A DNA stretch of 26,780 nucleotides from Deltaproteobacteria bacterium (lineage in GTDB: Bacteria > Desulfobacterota > DSM-4660 > Desulfatiglandales > Desulfatiglandaceae). The DNA is taken from positions 1-26,780 of the forward strand of contig JAFCZI010000057.1 of NCBI GenBank assembly GCA_019314425.1, given 5' to 3'. This document shows positions 1 to 7,165 of this stretch, piece after piece (the stretch's first letter is position 1; every line of letters begins with the position of its first letter). The notes under the pieces are model-generated. The model did no database searches. It was not told the origin of the DNA and saw only the letters and a list, made by a program, of their open reading frames with translations. Made by a program: the position numbers and the translations under genes.

Positions 1-176
1 AAATTGGTTTCCCTGTTGACAAAAAGGTCCAGGTCCTCGGAATACCTATGTTCAAGGTAATACCTTCCAAGCGCAGTACCTCCTGTCAAATAAAATGTAT
101 CATCAACATTCATAATGAGCTTGAGAACCCAATCCTGAAAAGGATATAGATTACGGATATAATATTTTTTTGACAT
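1..176 (-). CDS. AbiEii-type nucleotidyltransferase toxin, N-terminal fragment
   Basis: The reading frame starts with ATG at 176-174 and runs off the window edge after 58 codons; it is too short to be an obvious long ORF. It contains FYLTGGTALGRYYL at about residues 29-42, followed by HRYSEDLDLF at about 44-53. Together these are the signature of the AbiEii/MenA nucleotidyltransferase-fold toxins: a GG-T-x-L loop followed by the metal-binding D-x-D in an R-x-S-x-D-L-D-L context. In the family, these enzymes act as toxins of type IV-like toxin-antitoxin or phage-defence pairs, and some modify tRNA by nucleotide transfer. The start lies inside the upstream small gene, overlapping it by 26 bp in another frame, which suggests translational coupling. 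The catalytic C-terminal part is outside the window, so activity cannot be judged. Confidence 0.85.
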   Translation of the reverse strand, partial: MSKKYYIRNLYPFQDWVLKLIMNVDDTFYLTGGTALGRYYLEHRYSEDLDLFVNRETN

Positions 177-435
177 AATTATATCTGAGAGATAAGGATT
201 TTGGAAAGAGGGTGTTAAGAACATCCTCAGATAACGCCTCTTTCAGCAATTCGGGTGACAGATTTTTTTTAATTTCATACCATCTGCGGGATTTTAAAAC
301 CCTGCTCAGCAGGTTTTTCCGCGTTAAGCCGTTACATTCCCCCGATTCAATAATGGTAATAATATTCCCTTCCGAAACTTGATAATCCCAGTATAAATTT
401 TTAAAGAAGTGGATTGTATTTTTATTAATTTTCAT
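151..435 (-). CDS. Small antitoxin-like protein upstream of AbiEii toxin
   Basis: This encodes a 94-residue basic protein with no signal peptide or membrane segment. The general pattern is LYWDY near residue 14, then a helix ending in SRVLKSRRWYEIKK, then a C-terminal LFPKSLSLRYNYVKKILYP. It resembles the short DUF6922-like proteins that commonly precede AbiEii-family toxins, but that assignment is from memory of the pattern rather than a search. The ATG at 435 is preceded by AAGGAG, with a rather long spacing of about 14 nt. The gene is clearly richer in A and T than the glycosyltransferase gene next to it, suggesting acquisition by transfer. The 26 bp overlap with the toxin frame supports its role as cognate antitoxin. 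Confidence 0.7.
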   Translation of the reverse strand: MKINKNTIHFFKNLYWDYQVSEGNIITIIESGECNGLTRKNLLSRVLKSRRWYEIKKNLSPELLKEALSEDVLNTLFPKSLSLRYNYVKKILYP

Positions 436-467
436 GGTGTTAAAAGCATCTCCTTCTTAAATCAACC

Positions 468-1646
468 TTAAACTCCCGACAAAAAAGGTTGAATAAAGCA
501 CTCCAACGGCCGCGGCAACGACCCATTCAGCATGCAGCCCGCATAAACTTCTCCATGCATCCGGCCCAGGATATTGGCCGAAACCTGTTCCAGCGCACGG
601 AGCCATTCGTCTCTGTCCCGGGGCGGATACCCATCCTCAATTAATTGCAACTGATATGCGATATCCGCATTGACCTGCTGAGCCATCCCCTTCACCGCCA
701 GGCGCGGGGGAATAAAAAGACATCTTGAAAAAAGACGATAGCCCCTGAACATCAGAGGATACTGTTTGAACATCCGATCAACAAACAGACGTTCCGCCTT
801 ACACTCCGTCGGCCCGCGCCATTTTTCTTTCATCAAACGAAAAATCAAGGCACGCGCAGACCCCGTCACAAACATCAGATCCTGCAACGACAGGTACGAA
901 ATGTCCTCCCTAACCCGCCCCATAATCCGTGCCACCCAATGGGAATTAATGATCTGCCGGCGAAAATCGTAATCCGGGGATCGATTATGAGAATGCCGAA
1001 CCTGAATGTGCGGCAGATACAAAATCCGATGGCCCAATAGGGTAGTTTCAAAGGCCCAGGCCAGATCCTCGGCAAACTCTACATCAGGAAAAGGTGTTTT
1101 TTCAAGGATTTCTTTTCGGTAAATGGCACACACATTATCCAGACCTGCGCTCCTGTAAGCGTCATCGTATGGCAATTGATTAAATGCTTCAAGGGAGTTG
1201 ACCTTCTCCACATCCGGCGCGCCAAGTCTGGCACGCGCAACGGATTCGGTTGCAAACCGGGCATAAGGGGTTGCATCCGCATGGGGAATCTGGGCCGCAA
1301 ACGCCGCTGCCGCGCCGCTTTCCTTCAACGCTCGAACCATTCCCCCCAGCCATTGATCCGAGCAGGGAACGGCATCCTGAACCATCAAAACAACCGGGTC
1401 GAAGCCGGCAAGAGAAACCCCCTCGTTTCTCGTCCAGGCGTGGTGAAATTGCTTCGGATCAATCCTTTTCACGAGGGCGCCGGCCTTTTCAGCGCGTGCA
1501 ACGGTTCCATCTGCTGATCCCGAATCAATGACAATCAGTTGAATCGGCCCCGCATAGTCCTGTTGACCGATGGCATCAAGACATTCGGCGAAGATTTTTC
1601 CGCCGTTCAAGGTGGGGATAATGATGCTGACGCCGTTTTCCATCAT
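468..1646 (-). CDS. Family 2 glycosyltransferase (rhamnosyltransferase-like)
   Basis: This is a 392-residue cytoplasmic GT-A fold transferase that would add a sugar from a nucleotide-sugar donor to a growing surface glycan. The N-terminus has the GT2 opening GVSIIIPTLNGG (residues 5-16). VIDSGSADGT follows near residue 39, and MVQDAVP near 88 sits at the place of the metal-binding DxD, as in rhamnosyltransferase-type GT2 enzymes. FAEDLAWAFETTLLGHRI near 192 carries the ED motif of the catalytic base region. The C-terminal 130 residues are a less conserved extension. The start ATG at 1646 overlaps the stop of the upstream fusion gene by 4 bp (ATGA), so the two are translationally coupled. Donor and acceptor cannot be read from the sequence. 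Confidence 0.85.
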   Translation of the reverse strand: MMENGVSIIIPTLNGGKIFAECLDAIGQQDYAGPIQLIVIDSGSADGTVARAEKAGALVKRIDPKQFHHAWTRNEGVSLAGFDPVVLMVQDAVPCSDQWLGGMVRALKESGAAAAFAAQIPHADATPYARFATESVARARLGAPDVEKVNSLEAFNQLPYDDAYRSAGLDNVCAIYRKEILEKTPFPDVEFAEDLAWAFETTLLGHRILYLPHIQVRHSHNRSPDYDFRRQIINSHWVARIMGRVREDISYLSLQDLMFVTGSARALIFRLMKEKWRGPTECKAERLFVDRMFKQYPLMFRGYRLFSRCLFIPPRLAVKGMAQQVNADIAYQLQLIEDGYPPRDRDEWLRALEQVSANILGRMHGEVYAGCMLNGSLPRPLECFIQPFLSGV

Positions 1647-3838
1647 ACAGGCCTTGCCAGCACCGTCAATTCAGCGATTTCAAATGTTTCCTTAGGGGCC
1701 GCAAACGAACATCCCTGCAACATCCGGAAAAACGCCGCCGCTTCGGGACCATCGGCATAGCGTGTGGAAATCTCCTGCTCGATGTGAAAGCCCGCCTCAG
1801 CAAAGACCGCCCGCATGCTCGCGGGGGTGAAGAAATGAATGTGTTCAAAGCACAAAATCCCGAACGGAACATACTCGAACTGCCCTTCCAGCATATCGCG
1901 AATCACCGACCAGTGTGTGACGCATGGACTGCTGGCGATAAGACTCCCGCCCGGCGCGATGGCGGAACGCAGGTGTTTCAACAGTGCCAGGGGAGATGCC
2001 AGGTGCTCCAGCAACTCACCGCACACGACACAGTCGTACGTGCGGTCAAATGACACTTCCTGCACAGGCCTGGCAATGACACAATCCAACACCGCTTCGG
2101 CTTCCCATGCCACTTGGGGGTTTAATTCAATTCCGCAAACGTACAATTCGGGACGCGCAACCTTCAGCGATTTTCCAAACTGCCCCGTTGCACACCCAAT
2201 GTCCAGAACACTCATGGCGGCGGGAGGCACCAGCGCCTGCAAGTCTTCGCGCGGCGGATCCAGCATACCCGAAAAGCGATGAACGTATACATCTCCCGCA
2301 ACCAAAAGCGTCCAGCCTTTTTCGCGAAATGCGGCGGGGATTTCCGTGAGTTTCGTCTCCGGCTGCAAATCGTGGAGGGCATCGGCACGCAAAAGAAGAC
2401 AAAAATCCTGCAGAACGTCAGCCTCCACACGAGTGCCCTTCCTGGCATAGCGGTCGGCCAGCGCCTCATAGTTTCGTCGGTTCAGATACCCGTACGGCAC
2501 GGACGTCAGTTGTAGGCCCTTCGCGAGATTCGAAACCGGTCCTGCGGCCCCCACACGTGCATCAGCCAAGAGCGCCGCACACAACCCCATAACCACATGC
2601 GCAGTCGGAATCAAGGTCGCATCCCCCACAACCAGTATCGACCGGCGCGCACCGGCCAAATGCAGAAGTTCGCCCGCCGTAAGCAGTGTGTTTGCGCTCA
2701 CCAGGAGGGGCGCGTCTTCCGGCCGGGAAACATCGGAAAAACCCTCCAAACAGAGCTTCTCTTCCCGCGCGTAGTATTCCGAGGCAGGCCCCGCGTGTGA
2801 GCGCACCACCACCGCAGGACGGTCTTTGATGTCGGCCACTAGATCATCCAATACTGATTCGAGACGGTCCAGCGCGTGATTTTTCTCGTAGAGGGCGGCT
2901 ACCTCCGGCCCCCGTCGGCGAAGATGCGCCTGCAACGCCGGATCACGCCAGAGTTGCTCGATCCGTCTGGCCATTTGCACCGGATCTCCGGGCGGCGCCC
3001 AGAGCGCGAAGTCATCCGTGTCATCGAAATCGCGATAACTGGAGATATCGCTCAGCACACACGGCAATCCGCAGGCAAGCGCCTCCAGCGCGGGAAGCCC
3101 GAAACCTTCCACAGCCTGGGAAGGCGACAGAAACAGATCCGAGGACTGATAAATGGCGGGAACATCGGCAGGCGGAACCCCATGATAGTAGCGCTTTGCT
3201 TTGTAGAAAGGCTTCTCTTCCCTGACCTGATTAAACTGATTCAGCCGCACAAGCCGCAGACCGCACGCTTCGCAGGCCAGACGCGCGGCAAGCAACCCCT
3301 GGGGCAGGCCCTTGATCGCCCCGTCAAACCGGCCATCAAACGGCCCCACCAGCAACAGGCGCCTTTTCCCGGGAAGGTGGTGCGCTGGCCTCCAAAGCGA
3401 AAGGTCCATGGCCTGCAGCACCCAATGCCAACGCCCCGGAAACCGCCGCGCCATCCGTCGCGCCAGTTCGGGGCTGATCGCGATCTTCGGTATGGGAAGA
3501 TTCAGTGCCTGACGCGCAAGGGCTTTGTCATCATCCGTCTGCACGCAAGCTTCATCATCGCCCTGCACCAAGTGTACCAGCCGCACTGCCTTTTCCGCCA
3601 ACGCCGGCACGTGTGCGCGGTCAGTGGCAATCACAAGATCAAAGGACGAAACATCTTCCTGTTCCCAGACCCTTGATACGGCGCGTACCCCGCATGGCAA
3701 ATCCCGCCAGGGCGGCGCCAACTCACGGGCTATGATCTCAACATTGTGTCCCCGGGATGCGAGACCTTCCGCCTGGTCGAAGACGACCTTCACCCCGCCC
3801 CAAAGCGCGGTTGTTTCAAGGCAATACGCAATCTTCAT
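1643..3838 (-). CDS. GT4 glycosyltransferase / GT2-like / SAM methyltransferase fusion
   Basis: This 731-residue protein has three modules. Residues 1-345 are a GT4 (GT-B fold) glycosyltransferase: the acceptor-side loop is ALWGGVKVVFDQAEGLASRG, and the donor-site EX7E motif lies at E244-E252 within EGFGLPALEALACG. Residues about 365-525 resemble the C-terminal half of a GT2 enzyme (AAGPVSN near 431, FCLLLRADAL near 479, VAGDVYVHRFSG near 513) but lack the usual N-terminal nucleotide-binding half. Residues about 540-731 are a class I methyltransferase with motif I VLDIGCATGQFG (544-555) and GELLEHL (607-613). It probably extends and caps or methylates a glycan. ATG 3838 is preceded by GAGG at 7 nt spacing. 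It is the first gene of a two-gene unit and faces a divergent methyltransferase gene. The modules could also be a sequencing fusion of neighbours, but the frame is continuous. Confidence 0.82.
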   Translation of the reverse strand: MKIAYCLETTALWGGVKVVFDQAEGLASRGHNVEIIARELAPPWRDLPCGVRAVSRVWEQEDVSSFDLVIATDRAHVPALAEKAVRLVHLVQGDDEACVQTDDDKALARQALNLPIPKIAISPELARRMARRFPGRWHWVLQAMDLSLWRPAHHLPGKRRLLLVGPFDGRFDGAIKGLPQGLLAARLACEACGLRLVRLNQFNQVREEKPFYKAKRYYHGVPPADVPAIYQSSDLFLSPSQAVEGFGLPALEALACGLPCVLSDISSYRDFDDTDDFALWAPPGDPVQMARRIEQLWRDPALQAHLRRRGPEVAALYEKNHALDRLESVLDDLVADIKDRPAVVVRSHAGPASEYYAREEKLCLEGFSDVSRPEDAPLLVSANTLLTAGELLHLAGARRSILVVGDATLIPTAHVVMGLCAALLADARVGAAGPVSNLAKGLQLTSVPYGYLNRRNYEALADRYARKGTRVEADVLQDFCLLLRADALHDLQPETKLTEIPAAFREKGWTLLVAGDVYVHRFSGMLDPPREDLQALVPPAAMSVLDIGCATGQFGKSLKVARPELYVCGIELNPQVAWEAEAVLDCVIARPVQEVSFDRTYDCVVCGELLEHLASPLALLKHLRSAIAPGGSLIASSPCVTHWSVIRDMLEGQFEYVPFGILCFEHIHFFTPASMRAVFAEAGFHIEQEISTRYADGPEAAAFFRMLQGCSFAAPKETFEIAELTVLARPV

Positions 3839-4143
3839 GGTAAAACCTCATTCACCCCTTCTATATGGATAACCTTCTTGATCAAAAGACACAACAATTG
3901 TATGGTCTGAGATGAGGATTGTATATAGTGTGGTCGATATTTTTTTGTCTTACGAACCGAGACCTTTGAAAAAGGTTCAATTTTGTTCGAGTACAAGGAA
4001 GGCAAAAATTTCAACCACAGGAATATATTGAATATTTCGAGGATTGAAATTTTACTCTGACGCAGGAATCGGGCAAAAGGGGACGTTTTGCAAAGGTCTC
4101 GAACCATGTGAACTTTCTAGAGCCTCACTGAAAGGAAAATGCG
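3839..4143. other. Divergent intergenic region with palindromic element
   Basis: This 305 bp AT-rich spacer separates the minus-strand GT4 fusion gene from the plus-strand methyltransferase gene, so both must start transcription in or near it. Nearly half of it is the palindromic element at 3959-4100. No near-consensus promoter is visible for either direction; weak TATA-like stretches occur around 3900-3930 on the minus strand. A 90-codon minus-strand frame across it has no protein-like composition and I do not call it a gene. Confidence 0.5.
3959..4100. repeat. 142 bp imperfect palindromic (MITE-like) element, copy 1
   Basis: The element is bounded by a perfect 10 bp terminal inverted repeat, GAGACCTTTG at 3959-3968 and CAAAGGTCTC at 4091-4100. 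Inside it, AAAATTTCAA (4005-4014) pairs with TTGAAATTTT (4044-4053), centred on an AT-rich core near 4029. Both inverted pairs share the same centre, so the whole element could fold into one long hairpin. Its right 42 bp recur, inverted, at 21987-22028 with 34 of 42 bases identical. No ORF for a transposase is present, so if mobile it would need help in trans. Confidence 0.75.
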
Positions 4144-5064
4144 TTGAAAAATCCTATGGTGGATCAGCAAGAAAATTTGTGCAAAACAAAGACCTTCTGG
4201 GATGACTACCAGACAGGGGGGGAAGGCTCCGAAGGCGGCAGTTGGTGGGATTCTCCCGTCATCGTTGCGGAATGCCAAAAGATGATCAGTGGCAATGCGA
4301 ATATGAATATGCAACAGTTCTTCAAAAAATGCCTGCAGGGGCGTTCCCTTGAAAAGGGGGTCAGCATTTGCAGCGGTTCGGGAGAATTTGAACGAAGCCT
4401 GATAGATAATGGCCTTTGCCGGCAGATTGACGCCTATGAGCTATCGGGCAAGCGCGTCGAAGAAGGCAGAAAAATGGCTGAAAAGGATGGATACGCCATC
4501 CGGTTTTATCAAGAAGACGTCAATCACGCGGTTTTCAATCCGGATCATTATGATGTCTTTTTTTCCTGGTCGGCCCTTCACCACATTGAGAATCTGGAAG
4601 GCGTCATTGATAACGCCAGGAAATGCCTTAAAAAGAAAGGCGTTCTGGTGGCCCAGGAATATATCGGGCCGAACCGTTTTCAATGGACCAAGAGACAAGT
4701 TGAAATGGTTAACCGGGTGCTGAAGCGGTTGCCTGAGCGCCTGAGAAGAGATCCGAAAACGGGGAATCTCCGGGAAGAAATATCAAGGCCGACCATCGCG
4801 CATATGATGAACACCGATCCTTCAGAGGCGGTGAGATCCACCGAGATCATCCCGGAGCTTCAGAAGCACTTTAAGATCAGCATTCTGCGGTATTTCGGGG
4901 GCGCCATTTTCCACCCGTTGTTTAATGAGATAATGGCTAATTTTAATTATGATAGCGATGCCGAAGTGGCCCTGATCGAAATGGTTCTGCTACTGGAACG
5001 GGTGATGGTGGAAGAAAAGGTTTTGAACGAGGATTACGCCATTATTATTGCGGAAAGGAAATAG
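4144..5064 (+). CDS. Class I SAM-dependent methyltransferase
   Basis: This encodes a 306-residue soluble methyltransferase. The SAM-binding motif I region reads GVSICSGSGEFERSL near residue 72, with Ser-Gly-Ser-Gly in place of the more usual Asp-x-Gly-x-Gly. DAYELSG follows (the acidic residue after strand 2), then QEDVNHAVF, then DVFFSWSALHHIENL near 137, which is the usual post-motif with paired histidines. The substrate is unknown; its position among glycan genes suggests a sugar or lipid-linked glycan. I chose TTG at 4144 because AAGGA lies 7 nt upstream; the first ATG is at 4156 and would be 19 nt from that site. It is the only plus-strand gene in the window and is convergent with the following lipoprotein gene. 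Confidence 0.8.
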   Translation: MKNPMVDQQENLCKTKTFWDDYQTGGEGSEGGSWWDSPVIVAECQKMISGNANMNMQQFFKKCLQGRSLEKGVSICSGSGEFERSLIDNGLCRQIDAYELSGKRVEEGRKMAEKDGYAIRFYQEDVNHAVFNPDHYDVFFSWSALHHIENLEGVIDNARKCLKKKGVLVAQEYIGPNRFQWTKRQVEMVNRVLKRLPERLRRDPKTGNLREEISRPTIAHMMNTDPSEAVRSTEIIPELQKHFKISILRYFGGAIFHPLFNEIMANFNYDSDAEVALIEMVLLLERVMVEEKVLNEDYAIIIAERK

Positions 5065-5082
5065 ACCGGCGTCATTTTTTGT

Positions 5083-5106
5083 CTCACGCAAAGGCGCGAA
5101 GGTTTT
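5083..5106 (+). repeat. 24 bp direct repeat, left copy
   Basis: The sequence CTCACGCAAAGGCGCGAAGG plus TTTT occurs here and again at 5694-5717 in the same orientation with a single mismatch (23 of 24). The pair brackets the small lipoprotein gene. Related CACGCAAAG-type repeats are, as far as I recall, dispersed in many deltaproteobacterial genomes. Confidence 0.7.
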
Positions 5107-5120
5107 TGAGCGAAGGCACC

Positions 5121-5549
5121 TCATTTTTTTTCTTTGCTTTTGACCTGGAAATGATGCCGCCACTGATTCCCCTTCAATATCCACCGATCGCCAATGGGTA
5201 GCGCCATATCCTTTGGTACCCCGGGGATCCGGCAAAGGGCCGAAAGGGTGACGATGCCGATATCCCCCTCTATTTTAACCTCTTTGGTTTTTACCGAGGA
5301 GGTGGGAACTCTGGCCGCAGCTTTAAGCAGGTTTTCGTATGTTTCGAAAGGGGGGAGGCCCGCTTTTGCCTCTTCCTTGTAGGTGTATTGATAATTTTTG
5401 TTCACCAGCCGCTCTGTCCAGTATTGCGCCGCCTGCTTTTCCAGAACGCCCTTGGGATCGGTCATTTCTTTTTCGCAGCCCAGTGTCAATAAAAGGAGAC
5501 AGGCGAAGAACAATCCAAACCATAAATGGGGATGTTTTGATAATTTCAT
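5121..5549 (-). CDS. Small predicted outer-membrane or periplasmic lipoprotein
   Basis: From ATG 5549 this encodes 142 residues. A basic start (MKLSKH) leads into a hydrophobic stretch and the lipobox LTLGC at about residues 21-25, so the mature protein should carry an N-terminal lipid on the cysteine. The mature part contains YWTERLVNKNYQYTYKE and ends in RWILKGNQWRHHF followed by a lysine-rich tail. The pattern suggests a small alpha+beta, NTF2-like domain, but I do not recognise a named family. ATG 5549 has GAGG 7 nt upstream; a TTG two codons earlier (5555) lacks such spacing. The gene stands alone between the two 24 bp direct repeats. Confidence 0.75.
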   Translation of the reverse strand: MKLSKHPHLWFGLFFACLLLLTLGCEKEMTDPKGVLEKQAAQYWTERLVNKNYQYTYKEEAKAGLPPFETYENLLKAAARVPTSSVKTKEVKIEGDIGIVTLSALCRIPGVPKDMALPIGDRWILKGNQWRHHFQVKSKEKK

Positions 5550-5563
5550 TGGCAAGCCTCTAA

Positions 5564-5604
5564 TGCGGCAGAGCCGCAGTTTTAGGTTTTAGGTTTTAGG
5601 TTTT
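5564..5604 (+). repeat. Hairpin plus TTTTAGG tandem repeat, copy A
   Basis: TGCGGC-AGA-GCCGCA (5564-5578) forms a six-base-pair hairpin and is directly followed by three perfect copies of TTTTAGG and a final TTTT (5580-5604). It lies in the leader of the small lipoprotein gene, read on the opposite strand. The same composite (GCGGC-AAA-GCCGC then AGTTTTAGGTTTTAAG) recurs on the minus strand at 17919-17954, so this is a dispersed element rather than local slippage only. Confidence 0.75.
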
Positions 5605-5693
5605 CCAGCCAATGAACTTCTTGTTTTTTGTGATAGAAAACCAGGGGATAAGGTACTAACTCGGGCTGTATCCGCAACCCAAACCCAAATGGC

Positions 5694-5717
5694 CTCACGC
5701 AAAGACGCGAAGGTTTT
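5694..5717 (+). repeat. 24 bp direct repeat, right copy
   Basis: This is the partner of the copy at 5083-5106, with one G-to-A difference, in the same orientation. The two copies are 611 bp apart start to start and enclose one complete lipoprotein gene plus the TTTTAGG element. Confidence 0.7.
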
Positions 5718-5750
5718 GTTGTTGGCCTAAAATTGAGAAAATCCCCATGG

Positions 5751-7025
5751 TTATTTGGGGGGAGGGACCGTTAAGAAAACGCGAATGCCGCCCACGTTAT
5801 CTTTTTCCATAGCATAATTAAGCACAATATCATCAAAACCATCGTCATTTACATCGACGCAATATATATTACGAATTCTCTGGAGTCCTGCTTCAGGCAG
5901 GGCGGGGGCTGATATGCGGCGCCATTTCCCCTCCTTTTGGGTAAATACCTTGAGTCCTCCCGCTGCTGTACCGCCCACAATTTCGGGTCGGCCGTCGCCA
6001 TCCAGGTCGCTCGCGGCCACAGCAAAATATACTTCCTTGTCAGGGAGGCCTTGAGACGCGTCCTTGAAGCCGTCCTTTTCGCTCAAAAAGACCTTCAGGC
6101 TTCTCATGCCATCCTTGCCAAAACCGGTGATGCTGACCACGAGATCATCCCGTCCATCGTTATTCAGGTCGGTAAACGCCACGGACCGATAATGGAGTTC
6201 CGTGGGCAGTCCCTGGTTGAAGGGCGTAAAGCCCCCCTTTCCGTCTCCGAGCCAGACGATGAGATCGCACCGGTGCTGGAGTGAGGCGATGCCGATATCC
6301 GCGTTACCATCACCGTTGATATCTCCCGTGACAATTTGATCGGCAAAAAGACCTAGAAGCTCCTTTTCATCCCCGATGAAGCGGCACTGCCACTCACGCT
6401 GCGAGCCGAAACAAACCATTGCCCCTGTTTCGCCGCCGCTATCTCCTTTGGTGAAGCGACCTTCAGAGACCGCAGCAATATCCGGAATGCCATCGTTATT
6501 AAAATCAGCGCTTACAAGTGCCCGAGTAGCAAAGCCCTCCCTGGAGGGTAACCCCTGGGAAAAGGCAGCGTACTGATTTTCGCCCTGTCCTTTCAGGCCT
6601 TTAAGACCGACAGAATGTATCGCAAGCGCCATATCCGGAGTGCTGTCGCCGTTAAAATCCCCCCCCACAATACCCCCGTAATCGTGAGGAATATCCATCG
6701 GCACACGGAGAGGCGCTGATTGCCATTCACCTTTACCGTTTCCCATCCAGATAAAAGGTTTTCGATCATTCTCAGGGGCCTTTCTTGGGGGTGGCGCCAG
6801 AATGTCCAGATGACCGTCTTTGTTCATGTCGCAAAACGCAAGACCTTGGCGCCACTGGCCAAAAGACGGCAGACCTGTGGAAGATTCCACAAAGGTAAGT
6901 GATGGTTCCGCTGTCTCAGCATCCGAGCGTCCGGAGCGATGGGACCCGTTGTCGCAGGCGGGTAATCCTGCAAGAACAGATATGAACAAGAAAAAGATGA
7001 GGGTCCTGTTGAATAGTTTACTCAT
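5751..7025 (-). CDS. FG-GAP/VCBS seven-bladed beta-propeller lipoprotein
   Basis: From ATG 7025 this encodes 424 residues. A signal peptide (FNRTLIFFLFISVLAG) ends in the lipobox LPAC at 21-24. The mature protein contains seven evenly spaced calcium-binding loops of the D-x-[ND]-x-D-G type: DMNKDGHLD (66-74), DFNGDSTPD (123), DFNNDGIPD (174), DINGDGNAD (235), DLNNDGRDD (286), DLDGDGRPE (340) and DVNDDGFDD (391). The 50-60 residue spacing fits one loop per blade of a seven-bladed propeller. Such proteins are surface or periplasmic binding or scaffold modules. A longer frame to 7085 begins right at the edge of a terminator hairpin, so I reject that start. No promoter is visible in the 60 bp between terminator and start, so expression may depend on read-through from the exported protein gene upstream. 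Confidence 0.85.
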   Translation of the reverse strand: MSKLFNRTLIFFLFISVLAGLPACDNGSHRSGRSDAETAEPSLTFVESSTGLPSFGQWRQGLAFCDMNKDGHLDILAPPPRKAPENDRKPFIWMGNGKGEWQSAPLRVPMDIPHDYGGIVGGDFNGDSTPDMALAIHSVGLKGLKGQGENQYAAFSQGLPSREGFATRALVSADFNNDGIPDIAAVSEGRFTKGDSGGETGAMVCFGSQREWQCRFIGDEKELLGLFADQIVTGDINGDGNADIGIASLQHRCDLIVWLGDGKGGFTPFNQGLPTELHYRSVAFTDLNNDGRDDLVVSITGFGKDGMRSLKVFLSEKDGFKDASQGLPDKEVYFAVAASDLDGDGRPEIVGGTAAGGLKVFTQKEGKWRRISAPALPEAGLQRIRNIYCVDVNDDGFDDIVLNYAMEKDNVGGIRVFLTVPPPK

Positions 7026-7086
7026 GAAATTTCCCGTACTGCGCGATCTGGCCCCGGTAACCCCGACGGGCCGTTTCATTGGCATT

Positions 7087-7120
7087 AAAAAGGCGGGCCG
7101 AATGGCCCGCCTTTTCTTTT
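7087..7120 (-). terminator. Rho-independent terminator after exported protein gene
   Basis: A perfect 12 bp stem, AAAAGGCGGGCC (7088-7099) with GGCCCGCCTTTT (7104-7115), encloses a four-base loop. T-rich tracts follow on both strands, so it could work in either direction. It sits 46-79 bp past the stop of the exported protein gene and just before the propeller lipoprotein gene. Confidence 0.85.
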
Positions 7121-7165
7121 CGTTGTGATTGTCGTTATATCATAACAACACCTACTTTGGTATTG

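Noticed and set aside
2876..3676. A 266-codon plus-strand frame
   Set aside because: It is antisense to the well-supported GT4 module and rich in Arg, Pro and His, as expected of a shadow frame in GC-rich DNA.
3835..4107. A 90-codon minus-strand frame overlapping the GT4 fusion start by ATGA
   Set aside because: It runs through the palindromic element and AT-rich spacer. The translation has no domain-like pattern, and the ATGA overlap alone is weak evidence.
7030..7080. A possible cyclic di-GMP riboswitch upstream of the propeller lipoprotein (CGGGGTTACCGGGG)
   Set aside because: Only a short piece resembles the 3' part of that class. The remaining conserved stems and the GCAAAGCC-type loop are absent, and the space after the terminator is too short.
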